16,446 nucleotides of DNA, from assembly GCA_900319195.1 (NCBI GenBank), contig ONNL01000133.1, positions 1 through 16,446 of the forward strand. Reading direction: 5' to 3'. Positions 14,818 through 16,446 of the stretch are shown piece by piece (position 1 is the first letter of the stretch; every line of letters begins with the position of its first letter). The notes below the pieces were generated by a model that did not search any database, had not been told where the DNA came from, and worked only from the letters and a program-made list of their open reading frames with translations. The translations under genes were made by a program, and so were the position numbers. Source of the DNA: an uncultured Ruminococcus sp. GTDB taxonomy: Bacteria; Bacillota; Clostridia; Oscillospirales; Ruminococcaceae.

Positions 14818-15201
14818 ATGTTAAATTCATTTACTGTACAAGGCAACTTAGTTGAGACACCTGTTCTCACGACCGCAAAGAACAATCCTGAATCCACTTA
14901 CTGTAGCTTCACAATCGCCTGCAATCGTAACGATAAGCAGGGCAGTACCGATTATTTTCGCTGCACCGCGTTCGGTAATGTAGCAGCCTTTATCGCGAAC
15001 TGGTTCGTGAAGGGTCAGCAGATCCTTCTCACCGGCGAAGTACACATCAACGCAGTACAGGACAAGAATGGTAAAAAATATTACACAAATGTAACAGTCA
15101 AGACCGCTAACTTCTGCGGACACAAGTCCAAGTCGGCAGCTGTACCTAAGATAATCGGACCTGATGAAACAGATCAGGCATTCGAACTTCTATTCGACTA
15201 A
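14818..15201 (+). CDS. ssb: Single-stranded DNA-binding protein (mobile-element type)
   Basis: A 127-residue protein with the OB-fold pattern of bacterial SSB: start MLNSFTVQGNLVETPVL, SFTIACNRNDKQGSTDYFRCTAFGNVAAFIANWFVKGQQILLTGEV, then YYTNVTVKTANFCG. The C-terminus ends in acidic and hydrophobic residues (ELLFD), a loose form of the DDDIPF-type tip that recruits replication proteins. It is shorter than the housekeeping SSB (about 150 or more) and sits next to a primase gene, as in plasmids, phages and integrative elements. AAAGGAG lies about 7 bases before ATG 14818. It has its own long leader and terminator upstream. Confidence 0.9.
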   Translation: MLNSFTVQGNLVETPVLTTAKNNPESTYCSFTIACNRNDKQGSTDYFRCTAFGNVAAFIANWFVKGQQILLTGEVHINAVQDKNGKKYYTNVTVKTANFCGHKSKSAAVPKIIGPDETDQAFELLFD

Positions 15202-15213
15202 ACAAAACAAACC

Positions 15214-15241
15214 CCCAAACGGCGTAATTTCGCCGTTTGGG
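15214..15241. terminator. Hairpin between ssb and the primase gene
   Basis: A perfect 11-bp stem CCCAAACGGCG (15214-15224) / CGCCGTTTGGG (15231-15241) with a 6-nt loop. There is no T-run on the plus strand, so it may slow polymerase or protect the ssb mRNA end rather than stop transcription fully. Confidence 0.5.
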
Positions 15242-15285
15242 TCTATGATAACCCGGTGCATTCCGGGAGATAAGGAGAAAAACAA

Positions 15286-16191
15286 ATGAACGATTATAAA
15301 AATATGTTCGCGCAGGCACTAAGCGTGCAGGCAGCACTCGGCAAAGCTGTGACCGAGGTACGTCTCGTAAAGACCCCTAAAGGAACCGTCAGCGGTCTCT
15401 TTACCACTGATGAAGCAGGCGCTGAGGCGCTCGTTACAGAGCTTACAGAGCTCAACCTCCTCGAAACAGCTACTTGCTATTCGACTATAAACAAGATTTC
15501 CGATACATATATCGACAGATACAAGCTGGTCTATGGGCTCAACAAGCTCATCCCCTACAGCACCAAAACGGTCAAAGACGACGATATTTCGACTCTTTCA
15601 CTTATCATGTTCGACCTCGACGTGAAGTCAAAGCCGGCAAACTCATCCAGCACGGATGACGAGAAGGCAGCTGCAAAGGCTCGTCTCGACGGGATCCTTA
15701 AGCACCTTGGTGATGAGGGCTTCCCTGAGCCCTACTACGTTACTGATTCCGGCAACGGCTACAATTTTTATTATCATATAAAATTTCCCAATGATACCGA
15801 CCACAAGATCCTTATCAAGCGCTTCAACAACGTTATCGCCGGCAAGTTCTCAGACGATGTGATCGACGTTGACAGAGTTATTGTAAATCCCAGCAGAGTG
15901 GCTAAACTTCCCGGTACGATGTCGGTGAAAGGAGAGAACACCCCTGAGAGACCGCACAGACAGTCCTGTATCATTACCACTAACAGCGACCAGCCTCCGC
16001 TTACGGAGGCACAGATTCAAGCCTATATCGATAAGTATAGTCAGCAGGAAGATACTCCGAAAGCTGTTGCTGCTCCCATAGGTACTAAGAAGCAGTCCAA
16101 AAAGAGACGTATCATCGACGTTGCTTCCTACCTCGATCATTACAGCATATCTTATAAGGTGTATACGAGAGATTTATTCAGGAGAGATTAA
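15286..16191 (+). CDS. Primase-polymerase-like protein, probably C-terminally truncated
   Basis: A 301-residue protein with the features of the archaeo-eukaryotic-type primase domain used by plasmids and phages: FDLDVK (D110, D112) as metal ligands, TDSGNGYNFYYHI (154-165) as the nucleotide-binding segment, and VDRVIVNPSRVAKLPGTMSVKG (195-215). After a polar linker it reaches KKRRIIDVASYLDHYSISYKV, where related proteins usually continue into a zinc-finger/helicase part of several hundred residues. Here it ends nine residues later (YTRDLFRRD). It is therefore probably a truncated replication protein, though a free-standing primase is possible. AAGGAG precedes ATG 15286. It lies 85 bases after ssb, in the same unit. 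Confidence 0.75.
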   Translation: MNDYKNMFAQALSVQAALGKAVTEVRLVKTPKGTVSGLFTTDEAGAEALVTELTELNLLETATCYSTINKISDTYIDRYKLVYGLNKLIPYSTKTVKDDDISTLSLIMFDLDVKSKPANSSSTDDEKAAAKARLDGILKHLGDEGFPEPYYVTDSGNGYNFYYHIKFPNDTDHKILIKRFNNVIAGKFSDDVIDVDRVIVNPSRVAKLPGTMSVKGENTPERPHRQSCIITTNSDQPPLTEAQIQAYIDKYSQQEDTPKAVAAPIGTKKQSKKRRIIDVASYLDHYSISYKVYTRDLFRRD

Positions 16192-16208
16192 GTGATTTTG
16201 AAAACAAA

Positions 16209-16235
16209 GGGGCATGAGTTATCCACTCATGCCCC
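16209..16235. terminator. Hairpin after the primase gene
   Basis: GGGGCATGAG (16209-16218), 7-nt loop, CTCATGCCCC (16226-16235). A-rich DNA precedes it and AAATT follows. Without a plus-strand T-run its strength is uncertain. Confidence 0.5.
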
Positions 16236-16248
16236 AAATTAAAACCAC

Positions 16249-16277
16249 TTGACTTCCTTTTCGCACAATGCTATAAT
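16249..16277 (+). promoter_or_regulatory. Promoter of the VanZ-like gene
   Basis: TTGACT (16249-16254), 17 bp, TATAAT (16272-16277) with TG two bases upstream of the -10 (extended). Predicted start of transcription falls at or next to the ATG at 16284. Confidence 0.75.
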
Positions 16278-16283
16278 TTACCT

Positions 16284-16446
16284 ATGAAAAAAGTAATCTA
16301 CTGGACGGCGTTTGCCGTATATGTGTACATAGTTCTGCACATCACACTGCTTAATCGAGCGGCGACATATCCACGTCACAACTTCCATCCGTTCTGGGAG
16401 TACGAATTGCTGCTCCACGGTGAGCAACAGAGGTTCTACTTCTGGC
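16284..16446 (+). CDS. VanZ-like membrane protein (N-terminal part, cut by window edge)
   Basis: 54 residues are visible from ATG 16284: a basic start (MKKVIYW), a membrane helix (TAFAVYVYIVLHITLL), then NRAATYPRHNFHPFWEY, which fits the VanZ pattern of helix, Arg, and N-x-x-PF-x-x-Y. VanZ-like proteins are small multi-helix membrane proteins; the founding member gives low-level teicoplanin resistance, but most have no known role. There is no ribosome site before the ATG, and the promoter places the mRNA start within a base or two of it, so the mRNA may be leaderless. Confidence 0.7.
   Translation, partial: MKKVIYWTAFAVYVYIVLHITLLNRAATYPRHNFHPFWEYELLLHGEQQRFYFW

Larger units (their letters stand above)
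13923..16235. mobile_element. Possible end or remnant of an integrated element beside tRNA-Ala
   Basis: A tRNA 3' end is followed by non-coding structured DNA, a short element-type ssb and a truncated primase-like gene. These are replication functions of plasmid-like or phage-like elements. No integrase, relaxase or second copy of the tRNA end was found in the window, so the borders are guesses. Confidence 0.35.

Noticed and set aside
1..16446. CRISPR array
   Set aside because: No set of regularly spaced direct repeats was seen; the repeats present are palindromes of differing sequence.

Overview
The window looks like chromosome of a Ruminococcus-like member of the Clostridia (Oscillospiraceae/Ruminococcaceae type). 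This rests on intermediate GC, A-rich leaders with AGGAGG ribosome sites, TTGACA/TATAAT-type promoters with 16-18 bp spacers, a tRNA with encoded CCA, and Firmicute-type polyamine, MATE, AraC and VanZ-like proteins. The genus assignment is an inference from protein style, not from a marker gene.

Layout: (1) 1-1193: a MATE efflux pump (minus, cut by the window start) diverges from an AraC-family regulator, with overlapping divergent promoters. (2) 1222-2801: a strong promoter drives a DUF134-NifX fusion with a His/Cys-rich tail, followed by a metallo-beta-lactamase-fold hydrolase. (3) 2868-10264: a polyamine region. A promoter starts a candidate structured, probably pseudoknotted RNA (about 2903-3136) that runs into a hairpin terminator just before speD. 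Then come speD, speA, a DUF2798-like membrane protein, and behind a second promoter speE, speB, an unknown membrane protein and a decapitated DUF3592 fragment. After a cluster of hairpin repeats comes a carboxynorspermidine/carboxyspermidine dehydrogenase-like gene. Together these encode arginine to agmatine to putrescine (SpeA, SpeB) and putrescine to spermidine with decarboxylated SAM (SpeD, SpeE), plus the first step of the alternative aspartate-semialdehyde route. The partner decarboxylase is not in the window.

(4) 10265-13667: palindromic repeats, then two minus-strand genes with their own promoters: a c-di-GMP phosphodiesterase with an intact EAL domain behind a degenerate GGDEF domain, and an MFS transporter. 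(5) 13778-16235: tRNA-Ala(CGC) followed by about 900 bp of hairpin-rich non-coding DNA, then ssb behind a long leader with a terminator, then a primase-polymerase-like gene that stops after the primase domain. This looks like one end, or the decayed remains, of an integrated element beside a tRNA gene. No integrase is visible. (6) 16249-end: a promoter and the start of a VanZ-like membrane protein, apparently leaderless.

The best candidates for something undescribed are the structured RNA and palindrome/terminator unit ahead of speD, and the structured non-coding block behind tRNA-Ala. No database search was possible, so all family calls rest on motif recognition.
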